From contig CM059622.1 of NCBI GenBank assembly GCA_030435675.1, positions 8,494,001 through 8,558,000 on the forward strand: a stretch of DNA of 64,000 nucleotides, read 5' to 3'. Numbering within the stretch: the first letter of the stretch is position 1; each line of letters opens with the position of its first letter. Of this stretch, positions 10,580 through 21,166 are shown piece by piece. This DNA is from Steinernema hermaphroditum. Lineage: Eukaryota; Nematoda; Chromadorea; Rhabditida; Steinernematidae. Below the pieces are notes generated by a model. That model had not been told where the DNA came from. It searched no databases and saw nothing but the letters and a program-made list of their open reading frames with translations. The position numbers and the translations under genes were made by a program.

Positions 10580-10686
10580 TTGTTCCGCGGAACATTGGTC
10601 CCACCCACCGCGATTTTTGACCCGCGGAACATTTCTTTTGTTCCGTGCTCTGCTGTGGAATTTTTCGATGTTCCGCGGAACAAAAT
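10580..10686. repeat. Cluster of palindromic ttccgcggaa motifs
   Basis: The 12-bp palindrome gttccgcggaac occurs near 10584 and near 10671, with a half-conserved copy (cccgcggaac) near 10621, all within about 100 bp. It lies at the left side of the inverted duplication beginning near 10700. Confidence 0.6.
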
Positions 10687-10699
10687 CGAGGTCTTACAG

Positions 10700-11720
10700 G
10701 GATTTCTACCCGTTTGCTCAGGTCTGCGCACGGAGTGGTCCGTTTTCATGAACTTTGGGCATGTGTGTAGAGTTTTGAGCGGTTTTGGCTGGTCACTGGT
10801 GCGAATACTCTGTTCCACAATACTCTGGTCCATTTCGGCATTTTTCAATAGTTTTCGATCTTTTTTCGCGCGTTTTCCTCCGATCGAGTCAGTCTTGAGG
10901 ACTGCGCTGCTGATTTAGGGTGAGAAGACTGTTGTGGTCGGATTGAAGTCGACGGTGGGCTAGGAACTCGTCAGTCATGACTCATTTGTGTTCCTTTCAG
11001 ATCTGTGCAGGATAATTACAAGCTGCAACGACCAGTTCATCAAGAAGCGCTCTCCGAAGAATCTCTGGCTGCGCTAGAATATGCGTGAAACTTTGTCTAG
11101 TGTAAAAAAATACGTTTCTCTGGAGCATATTGTGCGAGGAAGCTTGCAACACTCGCACAAACTCGTTCATAATAATTTGACGCAATGTTTTCGTCACCAT
11201 TGCATGTTCTGCCTGGGAAGTGCGATTATTCTGTTCCAAACTCTTCTTCGCACCGTATGATCCAGAGAAACGCTACTATGCACACAAAATAGTCTTCCGT
11301 AGTTTCATCTAGATTCTAGCGCAAAAAGGGCTTCATTTCGCAGCGCTTCTTGATGAACTGGGCAGTCATCGTGTTCTTCTTCCATATAGATCTGTAACGA
11401 ATGCAAATAAGTCATAAGTGAAGAGTTTTTCTAGCTTACCGTTGACTGCATCTGACCAAGGCGGCCTTCTCATTCCAAATCGATCGCGCTGTCCTCAATG
11501 GTGACTCTTTCGAACAAAAAACGTGCGAAAAACCATCAAAACTATTGAAATAGGCCAGAACAGCCATGTAACACAGTGGTTGCTCAGAGGAACCCGTTCT
11601 ATGCGCACTACGAAGCTCTACGCAGTGTAGGGAATAGTTTGAAACAGACTCCGATTGTTCGAAACATCTGAAATCACAAAATAGGCCATCTTGCTCTGCT
11701 CGGCCGAACAGAACTGAATA
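10700..11720. repeat. Diverged inverted duplication of an exon-intron-like unit
   Basis: Plus-strand 10700-11245 is recognisably similar to the reverse complement of 11250-11720. Aligned landmarks include 'tttcaatagtttt…gaggacwgcgc', then a stretch ending in an acceptor-like sequence (cctttcag|atctgtgcagg on plus, tcgttacag|atctatatgg on minus), then 'ccagttcatcaagaagcgct…gcgctagaat'. The copies meet tail to tail near 11247. Several frames carry stops in one copy and not the other, so I treat it as repeat- or pseudogene-derived rather than a gene pair. Confidence 0.65.
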
Positions 11721-11800
11721 CCTGTATCTGGAGAAAAATAGGACGAGCATTCTTAATAACTTGCATTTACATACATTTACTCTTGAATCAATGACATTCG

Positions 11801-12440
11801 TCATGCAAGATATCTCATAATGCTCAAAGGAGAACCGTATATCACCGTAGTAGCTGCTGATCTTCTTTTTTCGGCGCAGAGCGCGACGTCCGAATTGAAG
11901 ACAGCTATCCCATCAATGTGCGCGGGCTTCGAAGCGACAAAGAGGCTGTATCCAGAAGATGCGCGGTGGTGGAGCGTAACAGGCGACGTGGAATCCCGTC
12001 TTCGGTGCGGTTGACGGAGCAGACTTCGGAGTTGGGGCGATTCTTCGCCTTGAGTGGACGGCGCAGGTGGTCGGGTGATCGGCTTACGTTCCACGCCAGC
12101 CACGGCGGATTGGAACGGGGCGATCATTGTGCCAACAACGACGGCCGAGAACAACCGCTTACTCAACTCATCCGAGCGAACTCATACAGCCTCAGAGAGA
12201 GACGACCCGACCGATCGCTGGGAACACAAATGAAAGACCACTTAAAAGACCAAAGAACACTTGCATTTTATTCAGTCAAAAGACCGTAGATGCACGTACA
12301 GGTGATCATGGCCCCGTAGACCAGCCAAAAAAGACTCGGTCATCATGCGAGCGATTGTTGTGCAGGGTGGCCCAAAAGGGGAATTCTCGGTGCTACTCGG
12401 TGCCGTATATGCTGGCTCCGCGCTCCTTTGAATGACGATC
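11801..12440. other. Unassigned segment with one minus-strand open frame
   Basis: A minus-strand frame from an ATG near 12127 gives about 107 residues ending at 11801 with no recognisable domain. The other frames are shadows. It lies between two repeat elements, so it may be repeat-derived. Low support for a real gene. Confidence 0.3.
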
Positions 12441-12442
12441 TA

Positions 12443-13562
12443 TAGTCGACGCGGAAAATCTTATGCAAAAATCGGGAATGGTCCCACAACGAAAATTTTT
12501 GGCGCGAAAAGTGCCTAGCGGTCGATTTACAAGGGGATTTCGGAGTTTCGGCAGAGAATCGTGAAAATCTCGTGCAGTTTCACGGTTTCGATGAAAAAAA
12601 AACCGTACAACTGTTCTCCAGGCTCTGGCGAGCATTTTGCGCCCTGGGTTGTCGGAATCCGCTGCGTTTCCACAGATCCTATACGTTTTTACGATAACAG
12701 TATTGTTCCACGCGGAGACCGACCTCAATATTGATCGTTTTTTTAGATATTTTAGATCATTAATTGGTTGCATCTGAATCCGAGTCTTATTCTGACGAAG
12801 AGCGATAAGCCATGCCGGCAAACGAACCTGCATGTAGGTTAAGCAAGTCATGACTTCATTGACTTGACTTCATTAAACGATTTTTCGACGAAATGTGTGC
12901 CTCGCATGGAGTTAAGCCTGTTCGACTCCCCCCTTATCACGCGGAATTGAATCCAATCGAACAAGTTTGGGGTTACGTGAAGCATTATGTGCGAGACCAT
13001 CTCGTACATCAAGACAAGATCCCCACCGTCATGAATCTTACCCAAGAAGCTTGTGAATCTATACCAGTTTCGCATATTAGAGGCTTCTATAGAAATGCGC
13101 AGAGCAAAGAAACTGACTTGCTTAACCTACATGCAGGTTCATTTGCCGGCATGGCTTATCGCTCTTCGTCAGAATAAGACTCGGATTCAGATGCAACCGA
13201 TTAATGATCTTTTTTTTGTTATTTCCTTGTTCATTTTGCTATTTTGAAGGTAAAATATCTAAAAAAACGATCAATATTGAGGTCAGTCTCCGCGTGGAAC
13301 AACACTGTTATCGTAAAAACGTATAGGATCTGTGGAAACGCAGCAAATTCCGACAACCCAGGGCGCAAAATGCTCGCCAGAGCCTGGAGAACAGTTGTAC
13401 GGTTTTTTTTTCATCGAAACCGTGAAACTGCACGAGATTTTCACGATTCTCTGCCGAAACTCCGAAATCCCCTTGTAAATCGACCGCTAGGCACTTTTCG
13501 CGCCAAAAATTTTCGTTGCGGGACCATTCCCGATTTTTGCATAAGATTTTCCGCGTCGACTA
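12443..13562. mobile_element. Palindromic Tc1/mariner-superfamily derivative
   Basis: Arms of about 400-440 bp (12443-12847 and 13118-13562) are near-perfect inverted copies, with termini TAGTCGACGCGG…CCGCGTCGACTA flanked by TA on both sides (12441-12442 and 13563-13564), the target duplication of the IS630/Tc1/mariner group. The right arm has an extra stretch of about 45 bp (about 13208-13255). The 270-bp centre encodes the end of a DDE transposase, and the arms include its final coding codons. The copy therefore lacks most of the transposase and cannot be autonomous. Confidence 0.88.
12870..13177 (+). pseudogene. Transposase C-terminal fragment (DDE_3, IS630/Tc1 group)
   Basis: An open frame through the centre of the palindromic element encodes FIKRFFDEMCASHGVKPVR followed by the hallmark LPPYHAELNPIEQVWGYVK of DDE_3 transposases; the E of NPIE is the third catalytic acid. 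It ends …AYRSSSE, stop, inside the right arm. No upstream D motifs are present, so it is a fragment. It is related to the transposase at 15.8-17.6 kb, which shares FIKR(F/Y)-x-DE and WG-x-(V/S)K. Confidence 0.85.
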
Positions 13563-13581
13563 TAGTGTCGTTGGCGGTGCG

Positions 13582-14222
13582 TCAAGGTTTGTTGAACAAT
13601 GTAGTTCGTACGCTCGCCGACCTAGTACAAACAGGGTGTTCGCTGCAAGACCGAGATAGTACAGTAAATGTCATACGCTGAACCACTTTGTACAGTACAG
13701 TATGACACATAGTACACCGCAGGGGGACCGGTTCAGGACCGATACTACGGAGAATGTCATATGTTGAACCACTTAGTACAGTTGTCTTTCATGCATGATA
13801 GTTCCTGTTTCAAGCGCAGCTCGTATTCTTTCAGCAGTGATTTGATCTTTCGACGGTCATGTATCTCTGTGAACAGGTTGAAAATGAAAAATTTTCTCTC
13901 CGGATTAAGTTTTGAGTCCTGTCCAAGGAGTGGAGACGTCGAGTCTTTGAATCGGCGGAGAATCCGTCATTTCGCTCAAAAGTTGAGTGAAGTTGAGCTG
14001 AACGCATGAAAACATCGAGGGAGAGTCCACACCTCGACACTCGGAAGTACTACAAAAACCTCACACGATGACTTCAGACTCCTTTCCACTTCTGTACTAA
14101 GTCGGCGTACTAACTGGTACAGCGTGAGGTATTCCTGAACCGATACCCCTGCGGTTACTAAGTCGGTATACTGTACTGTACAAAGTGTACAAAGTCGTTC
14201 AACAAACCAGGCAACACCGTTG
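13582..14222. repeat. Imperfect inverted repeat with 'tagtacagt' submotifs
   Basis: Segments about 13582-13745 and 14105-14222 are imperfect inverted copies (ttgttgaac…tttgtacagtacagtat…ccgcaggggg…ggttcagga on plus; the reverse complement near 14120-14215). Tandem 'gaaccactt(a/t)gtacag' pieces occur at about 13678 and 13772. The interior holds no recognised gene. Confidence 0.6.
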
Positions 14223-14332
14223 GCGGCCCCGTGGCGACGTAAATGATACAGTAGCAGTTGGGAAGTTTTCAATGTTTTCCAAGTGGGACCCAAATTTTTC
14301 GATCTTTCCCCGAAAATTTTCGAGAATCGGGG

Positions 14333-14395
14333 TCGGATCGACATTTCGCCGAGTCTCGAGATCGAGATCGAGATCGGGATCGGGATCCGCTTCCT
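14333..14395. repeat. Short (cgagat)n/(cgggat)n simple repeat
   Basis: About ten near-perfect gagatc/gggatc hexamers at the very edge of the left outer arm (…cgagatcgagatcgagatcg…). The right arm ends at the matching point without this repeat. Confidence 0.75.
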
Positions 14396-15118
14396 GTTGT
14401 ATTTCTGCAGCGAGGCTGGCCACCATTTGGTCCCGGGAGCTCCACGCAGGGAAGGCCCGGACCCGCCTCCACTGCTTCTGGGAAAGGGACGCTTCCTCCC
14501 CGCTGGACCCGGTGCCGACGCCGGTTTTGCCGCTTCTATTTCCGTGAACTTGTCAAGCGCCTCTTTAATGCATTCGCCCATGGGCAGATCTGGATGGGCC
14601 GCTTGCCTATCTTCGAAAAACTTGCAGAAACCCGGCTGGGTGTCACGTTTTCGAAGCAGCAGGTTGCGGGCTTTAATATCTTAGATCACCGCTCGGAGCT
14701 CTTCGTGCTCTCCCACGTCGACCGCCACCTGGTTCAGACGATTCACCCAGTCGGCGTTCAATTGAGCCTGTATATTTAGGCGCGTGCTTTTAAGAGGCTT
14801 TTCTTTCACTGGCACTTGTTGCTATTTCGCTTCAAGGGCGTCTACCTTGTCAGCTACCTCTTTGAACGCTTCCAACAAGCACTTGATCGAGTCGTTGGGC
14901 TCGTGCACCGCTTTCTTAGGTGACTGACAAGGGAATGTTGCCAAGTGGCAGACGCGGATCGGATCGAGATAAGGTGGGGGTGGTAGAGCTTGGTGTGGGC
15001 AATCATGCGCACACCGAATCCCGTGCCCTCAATCAAGGTTCACTACCTAAACACCCATCGAAAGTTAGGCCCATACGAATATAGTCGACTTCGGCAGCGC
15101 TGATGAGAACGGGTGTAT

Positions 15119-15183
15119 GGCCGCACTGGATAGTGCCTTGGCCAACATTTTTGTGGTTCAGGTTCGACTCCGCTCTGGCCCAT
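15119..15183 (+). repeat. tRNA-like segment, left arm copy
   Basis: Contains a box A-like TGGATAGTGCC, a hairpin, and a perfect box B GGTTCGACTCC at tRNA-like spacing, with a partly complementary GGCCG…CTGGCC end pair. The anticodon arm pairs only with a bulge, so it is probably a tRNA-derived Pol III promoter relic within the repeat, not a functional tRNA. The same segment is inverted at 19969-20034. Confidence 0.4.
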
Positions 15184-15365
15184 ATTTTTTCTTCTCGCTT
15201 CTCCAACATATTTAAATTTGTTTGCTTCCTCGCACTCAATACTATCCTAGCTTCAGTTATGAATGCTAGCAATATTTTGCTTCCTCATACAAGGGTACGG
15301 TACAACATGTAAAGCTAAGATCGACGGGAGAGTAGGAGCAAGCGATAGGCCTAGGTGAGTATATA

Positions 15366-18014
15366 TACTCAGATTAAAAAAACTCTTGGCAAAACGGCGA
15401 GTACTCCCGCCACGACTTATATGTATCGTATGTTCGTACAGCGCCGAAATTACAATGGGATTTTTGAGTTTATGCAAGAATCGCGTGTTTTCTTCGCGTA
15501 CGAGATGTTATTTCAAAAAAACTCAACATTAAGTTGTAGATCCGTCACTGGCGGATCGTTTGAACCAGCACTGAACGCCAGAGGTCGAATTTCCACAGAG
15601 GAGATAGCCTTTTCATCTCCCCGACTCGTGTTTCCCCTCGTTCCTTGTCTTCTATTTCGCGTTTTCGTCAGTTCTTGCTATACTGTTTGTTATGTGTGGA
15701 ATGTATCTGTCTGCTTGATTCCGCGTACAGTCAGTATTCCTCTCACTGTAGGAATTATAGCCGAAATGCCCAAGTTAAGTCGTCAAAATCAACACCTTAA
15801 GAAGGTGACTGCAAGAAGCGTTGTCATGCGGAAGAAGAAGGCCGCTGAAAGGTTGGCCTCTTTGCGCTCGGAGGTTGCGCGATCCCACGCCCTCGTTGCG
15901 GAACAAGCGAGGGCTATAACTGATTTGGAGAATCGGTTGCATCATGAACTGGTGATGAGGGAATCTGTTGACGAAGAAAATCGTCAACTGCGCCTTCAAA
16001 TAGCACATGATGAAGCGGAAAACGCGCATCTCCAGCAAAAGATGGCCTCGAAGGACGGCCAGATCGCTTTTTGGAAAATCCAAACGCAAGCTCAACAAAG
16101 ACTTGCTCAGGTTTTGCTTTTTTTGGTCATTTTGGGTCTCATTTTTCAAACGATCTTCAGACGAATCGGCCGCCAATTCGCCTTCCACGGCGCACGGTTC
16201 CTATAGCGTCATCGTGGTTCTGCAAGAAGGCGAAAGCCATCTTTGCTGACGCAATAGGGTACTGTATGGAGCTATGCGATCTGAACCCCTTACTGGGTTT
16301 CAATGGTTCAGATTTCGCATCGTCAATGCTAGGATTGAGCGTTGACACATTGCTGAAGTTCCGAAGGGAGGAACACTCGATAGAGACTGTGATAAACGGG
16401 AAATCCTACCGCCTTCTTCCAAGCTGTCGTCGTGGAAATGCAATATCGAAACGAGAACAGTGGAAGCGAGCCGCTCATGATGCTGATCCCTACATCGTCC
16501 ATCTTATTGAGGAGTATATAGACCATTGTTATCGGTCATGTACTCCAGTTGTTTTGGAGGAAATACTTGACAATTTGCTCGGCAGACCAGAAGCCTTCGA
16601 AACGGCGCCGAAGTCCGTATCCTCTCTCAGAAATATTCTTCTGGGAATGGATTAAAGGGCCTAATTGTTCATTGCGTAGTATTTCTACAGTTCCCCTTAG
16701 GTTCACTAAAATTCGTGAGCGATATAATTTGAGTGAACGCTCCGATATCGTTAGATGGAGAATGAGATATCTTACGAAACTACAGGAAATCAGAAATTCT
16801 GGACAGTACGAGATTTTCTACTGCGATGAAACTTGGATATACGAGGGTATGACGCATCGCTACGATTGGATCCCTCGTCAATCCCTCGCAGAACGCCAAA
16901 CGATGGGACTATCGTTCGGACCTTCGGCTCCCTCTAGCAAAGGAAAGAGGGCAATTGTATTGCACTGCATTGGACGACTGGGACCCGTAGATGGTGCTCT
17001 CGATATGTTTGTGTCAGGAATGAACACAGACGAAGAATATCATCGCCAAATGACAGCTGAATATTTTGAGCGATGGATAGAGAAGTTACTTCCGCTTCTC
17101 GTCCACGCCGCGAACGGTAAGAAGCCGTGCTTGGTGCTGGACAATGCACCCTATCACGGGAGAATTCTGGAAAAAGTTCCAACTCAACGCTGGAAAAAGG
17201 CGGAACTCATCGAATTTCTGAATCACCACTGCGTGGTGTTCTCAGGAAGTGAAACGAGAAAAGAACTGCTCGCAATCGCAGTCAGTCTTCTAGAAGGACG
17301 ACGCGAAAGTTTTATCAAGCGATATGTGGATGAGCGTTGCAAAGAATTCGGAGTCGAACTGGTCCGCTTCAACGCAATCGAATTCTTTTGGGGGTGGTCA
17401 AAGACAGAACTGAGCAAAGTAATCACTCACAACGAGAAAATCGCCGGAATAATGGCCCACGCTGAGAGAATTTTCTCTTCTGTGCCAACTGGCTCGTGTG
17501 AGCACTTTGTGAATCATGTGGAAGATGTGGAAAACTCTTTCTTGGATGCACATCAGTCCTCTCTTAGCCAAGTAGAAGAGAGAGAGGTCACTTCAGATAT
17601 TGAAGAGTCTTCTGGATCTGTTATTAGTGACGAATAGATTGTTTTGTATCATTAATTGGTGATGCTTTGTTATGATTTTGGTTGCTGAGACCATAAATCG
17701 AATTTGAACGTAGAAAAACTGACGAAAACGCGAAATAGAAGACAAGGAACGAGGGGAAACACGAGTCGGGGAGATGAAAAGGCTATCTCCTCTGTGGAAA
17801 TTCGACCTCTGGCGTTCAGTGCTGGTTCAAACGATCCGCCAGTGACGGATCTACAACTTAATGTTGAGTTTTTTTGAAATAACATCTCGTACGCGAAGAA
17901 AACACGCGATTCTTGCATAAACTCAAAAATCCCATTGTAATTTCGGCGCTGTACGAACATACGACCTTTATAAGGCGCGGCAGGAGCCTCCGAAGAGTTT
18001 TTTTAATCTGAGTA
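15366..18014 (+). mobile_element. IS630/Tc1/mariner-superfamily transposon with long TIRs
   Basis: A complete-looking element of 2649 bp with terminal inverted repeats of about 300 bp (15366-15673 and about 17712-18014), termini TACTCAGATTAAAAAAACTC, and TA target duplication (15364-15365, 18015-18016). The distal 60 bp of the two TIRs have diverged from each other; the rest is nearly identical. It contains one spliced transposase gene on the plus strand. It is inserted in the left arm of the larger palindrome, so it is younger than that palindrome. Confidence 0.9.
15766..17637 (+). CDS. DDE transposase with N-terminal coiled coil
   Basis: Catalyses cut-and-paste transposition of its element. 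Exon 1 (15766-16110) begins MPKLSRQNQHLKKVTARS and is a basic then heptad-rich coiled coil of about 115 residues. A 50-bp intron (16111-16160) follows. Exon 2 (16161-16655) is a helical DNA-binding-type region. The catalytic domain lies in a different frame (about 16690-17637), with first acid in YCDETW, second in LVLDNAPYH and the putative third in FNAIEFFWGWSK. The join between exon 2 and the catalytic frame (16655-16690) lacks an obvious GT donor, so a frameshift or non-canonical splice is possible. The D-E distance is about 79 residues. The motif LPPYHxxLNPIE seen in the related fragment at 13 kb is shortened here to F-NAIE, so activity is uncertain. Confidence 0.8.
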
Positions 18015-18137
18015 TAAACTGTGCAAAAAAATCAGCTGCCCATATGCGCTCTATGTCCATCAAAAACGATGCTGTATTCTTTCCAAGCAACTGGAAATCC
18101 GTTTCCCACCGGTGATTCCCAATTGCCAAACTATGTA

Positions 18138-19563
18138 TACAGTGCGTCCAGTAATGATACGTCCACCTCTTTTTTCTCGCATATCTCGCGATTAACGAAC
18201 TTTGACAAACTGTAACATCCACCATTTGAAAGAGCAGCCAAAATAACGGTACTTAGCATAGAACGTTCGGAGTTCGGTGTTGGAGGTTGGTGAAAAAAAT
18301 ATGGTTTTTTTAAAAATAGGCCCAGATTGCTGTCCAGAAATGATACGTCCACCCAACGAATAATTCGCTGTTTTCTGTTTTTTGCGTTCGTTTTGCTTCA
18401 GGTTCACTGTTATTCATAATTCTACGGCGTTCCAGGGTTGTTTTGTGAGTGGTGGGCCGCGACCCGTGCTCAAAAGATGTCGTAAAAGGCCAAATTGTCG
18501 TGCTCCATGCCGAATACTTATTTACACGTCAAATTGTGTAAATCCTCCTCACCAACAGCCCCCAAACCACGCAAACCACCGTTTTACGTGTCGAGAATCA
18601 CACAGGCACACAAATGAGATTATTTAAGTGCTTCTCGGCATCATTTCCAGTTCAAAACTTAAGACCCCAACTTGACTTGCATTCTTGTTCGGGTCCCAGA
18701 ACGATCTGGAATACGGTATTTTCGGCTTTTTTCATCACCACCACGTTTTAGAGCGTATGCGAAAACCCTCCATATGTTTTATTCCATGAAAAATGATGTA
18801 TCTTTCAACGTATTTCACGATATGCCACGTACCATGGAATTTACAATGGAAAAAGGCAGTTTTTCATGGGATTTTTCAAGATCCACAAATATTTTGAAAA
18901 GTACTCCATTTTGCAAGGAATAAAACATATGGAGGGTTTTCGCATACGCTCTAAAACGTGATAGCGATGAAAAAGGCCGAAAATACCGTATTCCGGATCG
19001 TTCCAGGACCCGGGCAAGAAAACAGGTCAAGTTGGGGTTCTAAGTTTTGAAGGGCAAGTGATGCCCATAAACGCTTAAATGATCTCACTTGTGCACTTAT
19101 GCAATTCTCGACGCAGATAACGGTGTTTTGCGTGGTTTGGAAGCTGTTTGCGAAGAAAATTTACGCAGTTTGACGTGTAAATAAGTATTCGGCATGGAGC
19201 ACGACAATTTGGCCTTTTACGACATCTTTTGAGCACGGGTCGCGGCCCACCACTCACAAAACAACCCTGGAACGCCGTAGAATTATGAATAACAGTGAAC
19301 CTGAAGCAAAACGAACGCAAAAAACAGAAAACAGCGAATTATTCGTTGGGTGGACGTATCATTTCTGGACAGCAATCTGGGCCTATTTTTAAAAAAACCA
19401 TATTTTTTCACCAACCTCCAACACCGAACTCCGAACGTTCTATGCTAAGTACCGTTATTTTGGCTGCTCTTTCAAATGGTGGATGTTACAGTTTGTCAAA
19501 GTTCGTTAATCGCGAGATATGCGAGAAAAAAGAGGTGGACGTATCATTACTGGACGCACTGTA
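18138..19563. mobile_element. 1.43-kb fold-back element (nearly complete palindrome)
   Basis: Arms of about 393 bp (18138-18530 and 19170-19563) match almost perfectly in inverted orientation. Termini are TACAGTGCGTCCAGTAATGA with TA duplication (18136-18137, 19564-19565), typical of the Tc1/mariner group. A second inner pair (about 18650-18795 and 18915-19052) extends the palindrome nearly to a central loop near 18855. No transposase frame: non-autonomous. Confidence 0.9.
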
Positions 19564-19968
19564 TACTTGAGGTATACCTGATAGGTGGACAGTGATCTGT
19601 CGGACCGTTATCCTAGGGAAAATGCAAAAACACTTTGCAACCACAAAAAAATTGGGAGCTTACGTATACACTTGGTCACTTGGGAATCACCGGTGACAAA
19701 CGAATTGACATCGGTGAGAAAGGACGCCGCATCTCTTTTTGACGGACTTAAAGCGCATATGGGCAGCTGATTTTTTGCACACTTTGTATACTCACATAGA
19801 CCTACCGTTTGCCCCTAATCTCGCGTCAATCTTAGCCTTACATGTTTTACCATACCTTTGTAAGGAGGAGCTAAATATTGCTAGCATTCATAACTGAAGC
19901 TAGGATAGTATTGAGTGCGAGGAAGCAAACAAATTTAAATATGTTGGAGAAGCGAGAAGAAAAAATAT

Positions 19969-20034
19969 GGGCCGGAGCGGAGTCGAACCTGAACCACAAA
20001 AATGTCGGCCAAGGCACTATCCAGTGCGGCCATA
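19969..20034 (-). repeat. tRNA-like segment, right arm copy
   Basis: Inverted copy of the tRNA-like segment at 15119-15183, with the same box B (GGTTCGACTCC on the minus strand) and a better-preserved end pair (GGCCG with CGGCC). A few substitutions distinguish the two copies. Confidence 0.4.
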
Positions 20035-20205
20035 CATCCGTTCTCATCAGCGCTGCCGAAGTCGACTATATTCGTATGGGCCTAACTTTCGATGGGTGTT
20101 TAGGTAGTGAACCTTGATTGAGGGTACGGGATTCGGTGTGCGCATGATTGCCCACACCAAGCTCTACCACCCCCACCTTATCTCGATCCGATCCGCGTCT
20201 GCCAC

Positions 20206-20760
20206 TTGGCAACATTCCCTTGTCAGTCACCTAAGAAAGCGGTGCACGAGCCCAACGACTCGATCAAGTGCTTGTTGGAAGCGTTCAAAGAGGTAGCTGA
20301 CAAGGTAGACGCCCTTGAAGCGAAACAGCAACAAGTGCCAGTGAAAGAAAAGCCTCTTAAAAGCACGCGCCTAAATATACAGGCTCAATTGAACGCCGAC
20401 TGGGTGAATCGTCTGAACCAGGTGGCGGTCGACGTGGGAGAGCACGAAGAGCTCCGAGCGGTGATCTAAGATATTAAAGCCCGCAACCTGCTGCTTCGAA
20501 AACGTGACGCCCAGCCGGGTTTCTGCAAGTTTTTCGAAGATAGGCAAGCGGCCCATCCAGATCTGCCCATGGGCGAATGCATTAAAGAGGCGCTTGACAA
20601 GTTCACGGAAATAGAAGCGGCAAAACCGGCGTCGGCAGCGGGTCCAGCGGGGAGGAAGCGGAGGCTTTCCCAGAAGCAGTGGAGGCGGGTCCCGCGCCTT
20701 CCCTGCGTGCAACTCCCGGGACCAAGTGGTGGCCAGCCTCGCTGCAGAAATACAACAGGA
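20206..20760 (+). pseudogene. Remnant coding frame of unknown repeat protein
   Basis: A frame starting near 20206 encodes a helical, charged protein (…CLLEAFKEVADKVDALEAKQ…), meets TAA at 20467-20469, then continues in the same frame (DIKARNLLLRKRDAQPG…GECIKEALDKFTEIEAAKP…). The stop is also present in the left arm copy, which additionally has TAG within the …ALEAKQQQ… stretch. The look is of a retroelement structural (ORF1/gag-like) protein, but I do not recognise the family. Confidence 0.45.
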
Positions 20761-21166
20761 AGCGGTTGCGGCCATCAGACAGCAGCGCGCGAGGGCAATC
20801 CTAGGGATTCCATATTGGCGTTCGCACCTGTTCTTTCCAACGCTGTGGGACGGGGTCGCATGGAGAAATTTCGTTGTAGACATAATATGGATTGAAGAAG
20901 GTTCAGAGATCTTCACGCCGGCAACATACGCCAACTCAGTCTTCAACAACCCCACGTCCCCATTCCCCTTTTGCTTCTTGCTCGTAGATGGCTCTCTTTA
21001 GGCTTCTCGCCTCCGTACGAACTAAATAAAGCGACACCTGTTAGTGTGTAGGAGGAGGCGGTTAGGGGAGGCGAGGGAAGACTTCGCCAGGGGATAGGCG
21101 AAGCTGAAATTCGCTTTTCCGCGTAGAGAAGCGAAGCGAATCGAAGAGGAAATGCATAATGCATAA

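Larger units (their letters stand above)
14386..20770. repeat. Large nested palindrome (outer arms about 1.1 kb)
   Basis: The left arm, split into 14386-15365 and 18015-18137 by an insertion, is the reverse complement of the right arm (about 19640-20770). Both arms share a tRNA-like segment, a remnant coding frame and the same in-frame TAA within that frame. A 2.65-kb transposon interrupts the left arm and a 1.43-kb fold-back element lies at the centre. Removing both insertions restores continuous matching arms, including gtgagtata|aactgtgcaaaaaaatcagctgcc against its right-arm partner. This is direct evidence that the arms predate the insertions. Confidence 0.85.

Noticed and set aside
11801..12166. 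Possible proteasome-like ORF on the minus strand
   Set aside because: A vague resemblance to 'ALCAEKRR' only; no catalytic or fold motifs, located among repeats.
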